The notes under the pieces are model-generated. The model had not been told where the DNA came from, made no database searches, and saw nothing but the letters and a program-made list of their open reading frames with translations. Below are positions 1 to 5,668 of a stretch of 5,836 nt of DNA, in pieces (the stretch's first letter is position 1; each line of letters opens with the position of its first letter). This DNA comes from an uncultured Candidatus Peregrinibacteria bacterium. Lineage in GTDB: Bacteria; Patescibacteriota; Gracilibacteria; Peribacterales; Peribacteraceae. The translations under genes and the position numbers were made by a program. Where the stretch lies: the NCBI GenBank assembly GCA_913054215.1, contig CAJXJE010000049.1, forward strand, positions 1-5,836, written 5' to 3'.

Positions 1-52
1 CTTTTATATCACGGGATGCTCCGCATCCCTAGGCCAACTGAGCTACAACCCC
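1..52 (-). tRNA. 5' half of a tRNA-like gene, cut by window edge, type not assignable
   Basis: Read on the minus strand from position 52, the sequence opens with a seven-base acceptor strand (GGGGTTG), then TA, then GCTCAGTTGGCCTA, the standard bacterial tRNA D-arm start (G10-C13, A14, G18G19, A21). The 3' half, including any T-arm, would lie outside the window. The fit then breaks down. A regular D-stem 3' strand GAGC appears only after eight extra bases, and no anticodon stem with a U33-containing seven-base loop can be drawn from the remaining bases. It could be a tRNA with an insertion, an intron-split tRNA, or a broken fragment. The 5' half match is clear; identity and function are not. 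Confidence 0.45.
13..29. repeat. Perfect 7-bp inverted repeat with 3-nt loop in the tRNA-like D-arm
   Basis: GGGATGC (13-19) and GCATCCC (23-29) are exact reverse complements separated by TCC. The repeat sits where the D-stem 3' strand of the tRNA-like gene should be. It can fold as a tight hairpin on either strand. No T-tract follows, so it does not look like an intrinsic terminator. Confidence 0.7.
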
Positions 53-190
53 ACTATTATGTACGTGTGGGACACCTTTGATGTGAATCTTTTACAAAGA
101 GCTCGGTTGTCATCCCAAAGCTCGAAAACGTTACCAGCAGTATATCCTTAATACAATCAAAAGTTCATAGATATCCTCAGATGCCTGAGA

Positions 191-196
191 TACCAT
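191..196 (+). promoter_or_regulatory. Candidate -10 hexamer (TACCAT) 6 nt before the GTG at 203
   Basis: TACCAT keeps the T1, A2 and T6 positions of the -10 consensus (also A5) and is separated from the GTG start by exactly six bases. No good -35 is seen at 17 bp. The purine run AGAGG directly abuts the GTG, too close to act as a normal Shine-Dalgarno sequence. The spacing would place the transcript start at or next to the start codon. The 53-202 interval otherwise holds nothing I recognise. Confidence 0.3.
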
Positions 197-202
197 CAGA
201 GG

Positions 203-628
203 GTGAACATAGACCGAAAGCATCTGCCATTCATAGGATTTGCGATAGCATTCCTCGTGTTCTTCTTCTGGGGGCTTAATATCGGCAAACTAGGACACGA
301 CTACAATTACTTCTTTCCGAAGCTTCTGGATGGCAACTGGCACTTCCTAAGACAGGGACTGGCGCCGTTTATGTATACCCCACACTACTGCGGTGGATTT
401 CCGGAGTTTGGTAATCCTCAATCGATGTACTACTCGCTGTTGCAGCTGCTGAGTCTCAAGCTGGATCTCTGGCTTGCGATGCAGATCGTGATGGGGGTTG
501 CGATGATGATTGGATACTGGGGTTGGTACTTGTTTGGGAGAGATATTATTAAACTACGATGGAACTGGGCCCATGTGTTTGCACTAATTGGCAGCATTGG
601 AATTTTTGCAGCCCTTCGGAAGAAATAG
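203..628 (+). CDS. N-terminal fragment of a GT-C/YfhO-like polytopic membrane protein, probably truncated
   Basis: The 141-residue product has a first membrane helix at about residues 9-27. A long outward loop follows, with HDYNYFFPKLLDGNW and PHYCGGFPEFGNPQSMYYS at about 32-79. Helices then lie at about 88-112 and 122-138, and the protein ends in LRKK. From family knowledge, the aromatic loop with CGG..PxF..PQS after the first helix is typical of large GT-C-type or YfhO-like membrane proteins of 500-800 residues, which move sugars from lipid carriers. Here only the start is present and the stop lies one base from the converging M23 gene, with no remainder in another frame. GTG at 203 is the only good start, since an in-frame stop lies at 149-151. 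Most likely it is a deletion remnant; a functional short protein is possible. Confidence 0.6.
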   Translation: MNIDRKHLPFIGFAIAFLVFFFWGLNIGKLGHDYNYFFPKLLDGNWHFLRQGLAPFMYTPHYCGGFPEFGNPQSMYYSLLQLLSLKLDLWLAMQIVMGVAMMIGYWGWYLFGRDIIKLRWNWAHVFALIGSIGIFAALRKK

Positions 629-629
629 A

Positions 630-1664
630 TTACTCTAGATACAGCACTGGATTCTTCTTCACACCATTCACGCGTACTTCAAAGTGCACATGGATTCCCG
701 TTGCACCGTATACACGACCGGTATTTCCCATCGAAGCAATGGTCTGGCCGCGCTGTACACGATCTCCTTCTTTAACATACAAATCCTTATTGTGTGCGTA
801 GAGTGTCAGGAGTCCGTTCCCATGATCGATCTCGATGACATGACCATAGCCACCACTCCATCCTTTGTCCGAACGCACAACTGTGCCATCTTCAGCAGCG
901 TAAATAGGTCCACCAAGTAAACCACTCCCTTTATCCTGCATATCTATGGCGTAGTGCCCTGCATGATAGCGCTGTGTATAGAAGCACGTAATGGCGCATG
1001 GCTTTTGCAGCACTCCCGCAGTTGGTGTTGGTGTAAACGGTGCTGTGGGTTTTTGTGCGACTTCAATAGTTTTTTGCGTAGGTTTTTCCGAAACTGGTGG
1101 CTCATCAACCGTAGCAACTTGCTTGCGCTTTTCGATGATAGGACGCCCACCTGGAACGATAAGCTGCTGCCCTGCCATGATAAACTCACTCTTTAACTCA
1201 TTTTGATTCATAATATCGCTCATCGGAATTTCATAGAGTTGTGCGATACGAGAAAGTGTCTGCCCACGAGAAACTGTGTGCAATATACCGTCTACCGGAA
1301 GAATGAGTAGCTCATCACCTGGGCGTATTGGCTGTCCGGCCTGTAAGTTATTTGCCCATCGAATCGTATCAACAGATACAGGATACCAACGCGAAAGTCG
1401 TTCGAGGCTATCGCCATCCTTTACGGTGTGGATTGTTCCTTTTGCATATGCCCTGCGTGCCCCCTGACGTGTGAGAGGGGAAGTTTTTTTGATAAACCCT
1501 TCCTCTACCAAGAGAAACCTCTGAGCTGCAAGAGACGTTTCTTGTGGTGCAAGCGCAGCCTTCGGAACATAGGGAGGCAAAAATGATCCTACTACAAAGG
1601 TTATCACACACGCTATTCGAACACGGTTAATCAGCCAGCGGTGTGTAGGAGAGTTGGGTGTCAT
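630..1664 (-). CDS. LysM-LysM-M23 peptidoglycan endopeptidase
   Basis: This 344-residue protein is probably a zinc metallo-endopeptidase that cuts peptide cross-links of peptidoglycan outside the membrane. An N-terminal basic stretch and hydrophobic segment (about 13-31) form a signal anchor. Two LysM glycan-binding domains follow at about 77-123 and 127-171. A Pro/Thr-rich linker spans about 172-220, and the M23 domain runs from about 222 to the end. The M23 residues are intact: H237xxxD241, H291 in LYAH, and H325-V-H327. It should therefore be catalytic, unlike degenerate EnvC/NlpD-type activators. Cys223 and Cys227 sit just before the catalytic core and could pair or bind metal. The ATG at 1664 overlaps the upstream carboxypeptidase stop as ATGA and has no Shine-Dalgarno sequence, so translational coupling is likely. 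Confidence 0.92.
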   Translation of the reverse strand: MTPNSPTHRWLINRVRIACVITFVVGSFLPPYVPKAALAPQETSLAAQRFLLVEEGFIKKTSPLTRQGARRAYAKGTIHTVKDGDSLERLSRWYPVSVDTIRWANNLQAGQPIRPGDELLILPVDGILHTVSRGQTLSRIAQLYEIPMSDIMNQNELKSEFIMAGQQLIVPGGRPIIEKRKQVATVDEPPVSEKPTQKTIEVAQKPTAPFTPTPTAGVLQKPCAITCFYTQRYHAGHYAIDMQDKGSGLLGGPIYAAEDGTVVRSDKGWSGGYGHVIEIDHGNGLLTLYAHNKDLYVKEGDRVQRGQTIASMGNTGRVYGATGIHVHFEVRVNGVKKNPVLYLE

Positions 1665-2527
1665 TGGGAGGCAACAGGCTCCGGCTCAGTGTTTAAGGAA
1701 GAAAGAACTGTTCTCATATCCTTGTATCGCTGATTGGAATTAAAGAGTACGACAATGTATTGCTGATCTACACCTTCAACTACAGACATTAGACACTGTC
1801 CAGCATCGGTCGTGGTACCAGTTTTTCCCGCAAGCACTGGGCTCACTTCATGGAGCAATGCGTGCGTATGATACAACTGAATTCTATCGCCTTCCCTACT
1901 GGTAATACGCTCTCCAGAACTACTCAATCGGCTGGCAATTGCTTCGTATCGCATGCTAAACATTGTTAAACCTGCAATATCTTGTGGTGTAGACCAGTGT
2001 GCAGGATGATCGAGTCCTGCAGGATTGCGAAATGACGTTCCCGTCATACCCAGTTGCAACGCTCTGGCGTTCATCTCACCGACAAAAGCAGAGACGGATC
2101 CGCTGTGATATTGCGCTAGCGTGATTGCAGCATCATTCGCTGAATTGATCAAAAGGGCAGAGAGTAAATCTCCTATGCTAAAGTGTTTTCCTGGTTCGAT
2201 GTAGGCTTTGTTCCCCATTACATCTACCACGCTACGCGGGACGGTCACCATTTCATCTAATGCGTGATTTTCGACAATAAGTAGTGCAGTCATCAACTTC
2301 GTAAGACTCGCCATGGGCCGCTGTATGCGTGCTTGCTTTGCATAGAGCTTCTGGCCACTTTGTGCATCGTAAATGACGACTCCAGACGCAGACAAATGCC
2401 CCACTATCTCTATAGCCTCACTCGATGGAGCGATCTTCATCGTTTCTAAAGTAGAAACGTCTGCCGATAATGAGTCTACGGTCGGGAACAAGCCCAAAAG
2501 CAGTGCTGAGATTAGAGATAGGTACAT
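1661..2527 (-). CDS. Serine-type D-Ala-D-Ala carboxypeptidase (peptidase S11, PBP5-like)
   Basis: The 288-residue product is a low-molecular-weight penicillin-binding protein that removes the terminal D-alanine from peptidoglycan stem peptides. All three active-site motifs are present in order: S74-L-T-K77 (in PMASLTKLMT), S129-A-N131 (in INSANDAA) and K235-T-G (in AGKTGTT). Residues 1-22 are a hydrophobic export signal with an unusually short, uncharged start. At 288 residues it lacks the C-terminal beta domain and amphipathic anchor of E. coli PBP5 (about 400 residues), so it is a minimal catalytic form. The ATG at 2527 is fixed because TAG lies directly before it in frame. It sits 104 bp after the FtsQ-like gene and overlaps the M23 gene by 4 bp. 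D,D-carboxypeptidase is the most likely activity; S11 endopeptidase is possible. Confidence 0.93.
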   Translation of the reverse strand: MYLSLISALLLGLFPTVDSLSADVSTLETMKIAPSSEAIEIVGHLSASGVVIYDAQSGQKLYAKQARIQRPMASLTKLMTALLIVENHALDEMVTVPRSVVDVMGNKAYIEPGKHFSIGDLLSALLINSANDAAITLAQYHSGSVSAFVGEMNARALQLGMTGTSFRNPAGLDHPAHWSTPQDIAGLTMFSMRYEAIASRLSSSGERITSREGDRIQLYHTHALLHEVSPVLAGKTGTTTDAGQCLMSVVEGVDQQYIVVLFNSNQRYKDMRTVLSSLNTEPEPVASQ

Positions 2528-2534
2528 CTACACT

Positions 2535-2563
2535 AGGATAGTACTGATAGAGCAGGAGTTGAA
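2535..2563 (-). promoter_or_regulatory. Candidate promoter for the carboxypeptidase-M23 pair
   Basis: On the minus strand TTCAAC (2558-2563) and TATCCT (2535-2540) are separated by 17 bp. TATCCT ends 7 nt before the ATG at 2527. No Shine-Dalgarno sequence lies between. The rest of the 104-bp gap (2528-2631) shows no gene or terminator hairpin. A weak TACACTA/TAGTGTA pair (2529-2535, 2625-2631) brackets the gap. The -35 match is poor (3 of 6), so the call rests mainly on the -10 position. Confidence 0.3.
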
Positions 2564-2631
2564 GTGATATGTTGGATTTTGCTGAGTGGTCTGAAGTGGC
2601 GGGTCAAGGAATTTAACTTGCGCTTAGTGTA

Positions 2632-3540
2632 CTACTGATACATCACCCTGTCTGAGACCCGCAAATCGATATAATGACGCGCTGATTCAAATCCAATCTC
2701 CTTCAAGAATGTTCTGTAGCGCTCCATTTGCTCTTCTAAGGGATTGCGTAGATCAAACCAGAGTTCTTTTCCTTCTATGAGCAAATGAAACTCCTGTGCA
2801 CGCAGATAGATTGTACGCCGAGACACCTCATGTCCAAACTGCCGAAGTAGTGTCAGCTCCGCCGCTTTCATGCGCTCTAAAAATGTTGGCTGAATCAGGA
2901 GCATTCCAGGGTCTGGACGCACACCCCAGTCCACGATAGAAAACCACGGAAGTGTCTCTGTATCTCGTGCAGATGTTGTGGCCATATAGATTCCCTGTGA
3001 AGTCAGAAAATCGATATTGCTCCCCGTGCCGGTGCTTCCTTCGCTGTCGGGTTCTTCTATGTTTAAGCGCGCTACTAAGGGGTGCAGTGCAATACGTACA
3101 TGTAGTATCCCAGGATAGGTTTTGCCAATACTGATTTCGTCAATATCAGGGATTTGGTCTCGCAGCAGGCCTGCAATTTCGAATGATGAGAGGAAGAAAA
3201 GATGTCTACCAAACATCGGCGCGAGTGCATCTTGCACTTCTTCGATATCTAACCGGGGACTTAGCCTACTCACCGTAATTTCTCGCACCTCTATGGCAGG
3301 AGAAAAGAGTAGAAACCCGAATGAGATCAAACCGATAGTTATAAGGCATATTAATGTCCAGCGTACTGCAGAGGCACGAACCCCTTGCAATGTCACTTCT
3401 AGCCTACGTCTGAATCTGCGCCATTTTTCCTTTCGACGCCTACTTTTTCTCTCCATACGACGCTTTACGTACCGCTTTGTTTCAGGCGAGACACGCCTGG
3501 CGTATTTTTTGGGGAGCCGACGAGGTTTTTTCATGGGCAC
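2632..3540 (-). CDS. ftsQ: FtsQ/DivIB-like cell division protein
   Basis: The 302-residue product has the FtsQ layout. A cytoplasmic tail (1-60) precedes a single helix at about 61-80. A POTRA domain follows at about 82-158 (IEVREITVSRLSPRLDIEEV through PGILHVRIALHPLVARL), then a beta-rich domain ending in YIDLRVSDRVMYQ. That ending closely matches the usual FtsQ C-terminus (YiDLRf.drv). FtsQ bridges early and late divisome proteins (FtsB/FtsL) at the division site. The tail is extremely basic: 27 Lys/Arg in the first 60 residues. The gene is not beside murC, ddl, ftsA or ftsZ here; it leads a carboxypeptidase-endopeptidase pair instead. The start is GTG at 3540 or ATG at 3534 (two codons later). 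GTG is preferred only because of the -10 spacing. Confidence 0.82.
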   Translation of the reverse strand: MPMKKPRRLPKKYARRVSPETKRYVKRRMERKSRRRKEKWRRFRRRLEVTLQGVRASAVRWTLICLITIGLISFGFLLFSPAIEVREITVSRLSPRLDIEEVQDALAPMFGRHLFFLSSFEIAGLLRDQIPDIDEISIGKTYPGILHVRIALHPLVARLNIEEPDSEGSTGTGSNIDFLTSQGIYMATTSARDTETLPWFSIVDWGVRPDPGMLLIQPTFLERMKAAELTLLRQFGHEVSRRTIYLRAQEFHLLIEGKELWFDLRNPLEEQMERYRTFLKEIGFESARHYIDLRVSDRVMYQ

Positions 3541-3546
3541 AGTACT

Positions 3547-3575
3547 ATCTTAAGTGCTGGAAGTCTTTCCCACAA
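3547..3575 (-). promoter_or_regulatory. Candidate promoter for the FtsQ-like gene
   Basis: On the minus strand TTGTGG (3570-3575), a 17-bp spacer and TAAGAT (3547-3552) resemble a sigma-70 promoter. TAAGAT ends exactly 6 nt before the GTG at 3540, and those six bases are AGTACT. There is no Shine-Dalgarno sequence. This lies in the 52-bp divergent gap shared with the glycosyltransferase gene. Confidence 0.4.
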
Positions 3576-3580
3576 ACAAG

Positions 3581-3586
3581 CACAAT
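3581..3586 (+). promoter_or_regulatory. Candidate -10 hexamer (CACAAT) 6 nt before the GT4 start
   Basis: CACAAT matches four of six -10 consensus bases, including A2 and T6, and ends six bases before ATG 3593. The -35 region (TGGAAG, 3558-3563) is weak. No Shine-Dalgarno sequence precedes the ATG. It lies back-to-back with the FtsQ promoter candidate, so the two promoters would overlap. Confidence 0.25.
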
Positions 3587-3592
3587 AGAACT

Positions 3593-4675
3593 ATGAAACT
3601 TGCGATCGTCGCCGACTGGCTTCCTGTGTACGCAGGAGCGGAACATGTCATTGCACAAATGCATGATCTTTGGCCAAAAGCGCCGATCTTTACGAGTGTG
3701 GTTGACCGATCAAACATCGGTCCACTTGCCAGTGCGGATATTCGTACTACGTCGCTTCAGAAATGGTTCAAGCTCAGTGGCAATCACCAGTGGATGTTAC
3801 CGTGGATGCCACGTGCGATCGAATCGATTGATCTACGCGGGTACGACATCATTGTCAGCTCTTCGCACGCTATCGGGAAAGGGATTGTGCCCCCTAGTAC
3901 TGCGCGACACATTTGCTACTGCCACACACCGATGCGCTATGCATGGGAAATGGAAGACGAGTATTTGGATGATTTTAACGTGCCGCAGTGTCTGCGCAGA
4001 ACTATCAAGCAAAAGCTGAAGCAAATCCGCAAGTGGGATCTGACTTCTGCACAGAGAGTTGATCAGTTCATTGCCAACTCGGTGACCGTGCAGGAGAGGA
4101 TCAAACGTGTCTATAACCGCGATAGCATCGTGATTCATCCTCCAGTCAGTGATCGATTTTTTGAGTCTCCGATCACAGATCACAGATCACGCAATTATTA
4201 TCTCACCGTCGGCCGTCACGTTCCGTATAAGAGGACTGATCTTTTGATTAAGGCAGCAAATGAGTTACAGATCCCTCTCAAGGTTGCAGGATCTGGTAAG
4301 GATTCTGCAAAACTGAAAGCTATTGCAGGACCAACCGTCGAAATACTCGGCTTTGTCCCTGATGAACAATTGCCTGAGTTATATGCCAATGCCAAAGCCT
4401 TCCTCTTTGCACCATTTGAAGATGCGGGAGTGGTACCACTAGAAGCACAAGCAAGCGGCACTCCGGTGATTGCCTACGGCAAAGGAGGTGTCCTTGATAC
4501 CGTAATTGACGGCGAAACTGGTGTGTACTTTGCGCAGCAGACAGTCGATTCTGTCACTGATGCTATTGAGAAGTTTGAGAAGATGAATTTTGATACTGAG
4601 CTGATTCGGGAGCACGCGAAAAAGTTCTCTGCGCAGCGATTTCAAGAGAAAATTTTAGAAGTTATTTCCTCATGA
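3593..4675 (+). CDS. GT4-family (GT-B) glycosyltransferase, WbaZ-like
   Basis: The 360-residue product is a retaining glycosyltransferase that probably adds a sugar, plausibly mannose, to a cell-surface glycan or lipid-linked precursor on the cytoplasmic face. The N-terminal Rossmann half begins MKLAIVADWLPVYAGAEHVI and carries CYCHTPMRYAWEME at about 108-121, typical of the WbaZ-like subgroup. The nucleotide-sugar half has GRHVPYKRTDLLIKA (207-221), VAGSGKD (231-237) and GFVPDEQLPELYANA (253-267). It also has the E276-x7-E284 motif in FEDAGVVPLEAQASGTPVIA. Length is normal for the family. An in-frame GTG at 3554 would add 13 unrelated residues; ATG 3593 begins the conserved domain. It is divergent from the FtsQ gene and its stop is one base from the converging DUF21 gene. 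Sugar specificity cannot be read from sequence. Confidence 0.92.
   Translation: MKLAIVADWLPVYAGAEHVIAQMHDLWPKAPIFTSVVDRSNIGPLASADIRTTSLQKWFKLSGNHQWMLPWMPRAIESIDLRGYDIIVSSSHAIGKGIVPPSTARHICYCHTPMRYAWEMEDEYLDDFNVPQCLRRTIKQKLKQIRKWDLTSAQRVDQFIANSVTVQERIKRVYNRDSIVIHPPVSDRFFESPITDHRSRNYYLTVGRHVPYKRTDLLIKAANELQIPLKVAGSGKDSAKLKAIAGPTVEILGFVPDEQLPELYANAKAFLFAPFEDAGVVPLEAQASGTPVIAYGKGGVLDTVIDGETGVYFAQQTVDSVTDAIEKFEKMNFDTELIREHAKKFSAQRFQEKILEVISS
4171..4190. repeat. Heptanucleotide tandem repeat (GATCACA x nearly 3) inside the GT4 gene
   Basis: GATCACA is repeated twice and followed by GATCAC. The repeat lies in the variable interdomain segment encoding ITDHRSR, between the two GT-B halves. The unit is not a multiple of three, so gain or loss of one copy would shift the frame. 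At under three copies it may simply be chance. Confidence 0.6.
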
Positions 4676-4676
4676 A

Positions 4677-5648
4677 TTAATCCTCCACGTCGGTTTCATC
4701 TTCTATCTCTCCAACAAGTTCTTCAAGCACATCTTCGAGAGTCACAAGGCCTACAGTGTGCCCTTCCTCTTGCACAACTGCGAGGTGCGTGTGCTTGTCA
4801 CGAAACAGTGCGAGCAACTCATCACTCCTCATATTCGACTGCACGGTAAGAGCACCGCGGCAAATGGATTCGATGGAAGCACCGCCTTCCTTTTCGTAGA
4901 GTGCCTGCAATACATCTTGCTTGATGATCATGCCTACAACTTCATGCATAGAGGCTCCAAACAGAGGAAATCTAGAGTGTGGTTCGTGATCGATCTTCTG
5001 CCACGCCTCTCCCAGAGAGTCTTCTATGTTTACACTGATGATATCTTTGAGCTCCGTCATGATGTCTGATGCTGTTTTATCATTAAGGATAAACGCACGA
5101 TGGATCAGTTGGCCTTCATCGCTTTCGATGTGACCTTTGCTTCTGCCGATCGTCACAAGAGATCGAATTTGATCTTCTGTTCCCACTTTGCGTTCTCCTT
5201 TCTTAAAGAGATTAGTGATCCACTCCAGCACAATAATCAGTGGAAGCATCACCGTAGTCAGTAGTAGTATTAACGGCGCTGTTGCAAGCGCAATGCGCTC
5301 TGCGTAGTGGATACCAATGGCCTTTGGGATAATCTCAGAAAAGATAATGATCCCGAATGTTAGCCCCGTTGTCATCACCGCGAGCACCGCATCTCCATAC
5401 ATATTGATGACGATTTGACCTGCCCAAATCGACCCGACAATATTGACCACGTTATTCCAAACTACGATTGTTATGACCGATCTGTTGAGCTGTTTATTTA
5501 CACGATTGAGCATGGCGGAACCAATGCGTTTTTTTTGCAGTATTGAATGCACCTCGGCATCAGTGATGCTGACGAGTGCTGCTTCGGATCCAGAAAAAAA
5601 TCCTGATAAAATCAGGATGATAACTATAACTATGGCGAGTTCGATCAT
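4677..5648 (-). CDS. DUF21-CBS (CNNM/CorC-like) membrane protein
   Basis: The 323-residue product combines a DUF21/CNNM membrane domain with a CBS pair. Helices lie at about 3-20, 58-80, 86-106 and 122-146. They include the family signatures SGFFSGSEAALVS (15-27) and FSEIIPKAIG (103-112). CBS domains span about 190-313, ending in LVTLEDVLEELVGEIEDE. Family members are implicated in Mg2+ or other cation transport and export, with CBS binding adenine nucleotides; the substrate here is unknown. The C-terminal CorC_HlyC domain found in many relatives (about 420-440 residues) is absent, giving a short form. ATG at 5648 is preferred over GTG at 5693, because the extra 15 residues are not family-like and would overlap the upstream ORF. 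It converges on the GT4 gene with a 1-bp gap. Confidence 0.9.
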   Translation of the reverse strand: MIELAIVIVIILILSGFFSGSEAALVSITDAEVHSILQKKRIGSAMLNRVNKQLNRSVITIVVWNNVVNIVGSIWAGQIVINMYGDAVLAVMTTGLTFGIIIFSEIIPKAIGIHYAERIALATAPLILLLTTVMLPLIIVLEWITNLFKKGERKVGTEDQIRSLVTIGRSKGHIESDEGQLIHRAFILNDKTASDIMTELKDIISVNIEDSLGEAWQKIDHEPHSRFPLFGASMHEVVGMIIKQDVLQALYEKEGGASIESICRGALTVQSNMRSDELLALFRDKHTHLAVVQEEGHTVGLVTLEDVLEELVGEIEDETDVED

Positions 5649-5654
5649 GCGAGA

Positions 5655-5660
5655 AGTGTA
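5655..5660 (-). promoter_or_regulatory. Candidate -10 hexamer (TACACT) 6 nt before the DUF21-CBS start
   Basis: On the minus strand TACACT (T1, A2, A4, T6 of the -10 consensus) ends six bases before ATG 5648, and no Shine-Dalgarno sequence lies in between. The purine run GGAGAAGGAAG lies more than 20 nt upstream and belongs to the end of the preceding ORF. No -35 is evident, and read-through from the upstream gene, whose stop is only 20 nt away, is an alternative. Confidence 0.3.
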
Positions 5661-5668
5661 GCAGAAAT

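Noticed and set aside
559..801. Plus-strand ORF overlapping the end of the truncated membrane protein, considered as its frameshifted continuation
   Set aside because: Its product shows no membrane helices of the expected kind and most of it is antisense to the well-supported M23 domain.
2529..2631. TACACTA/TAGTGTA inverted pair and a repeated TACTGATA bracketing the ftsQ-carboxypeptidase gap, considered as a mobile-element scar
   Set aside because: The matches are only 7-8 bp, the interval has no element-like content, and both are plausible by chance.
3122..3553. 143-codon plus-strand ORF antisense to the FtsQ-like gene
   Set aside because: It is fully covered by the FtsQ-like gene, which has a coherent POTRA layout; the antisense product has no recognisable domain.
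3554..3592. GTG 3554 as start of the GT4 gene
   Set aside because: The added 13 residues are not part of the conserved domain and would cover the whole divergent promoter gap; ATG 3593 begins the family's MKLAIV start.
1661..4675. UGA recoding as in Gracilibacteria/SR1
   Set aside because: No gene has an internal in-frame TGA, and TGA closes the carboxypeptidase and GT4 genes at sensible family lengths.
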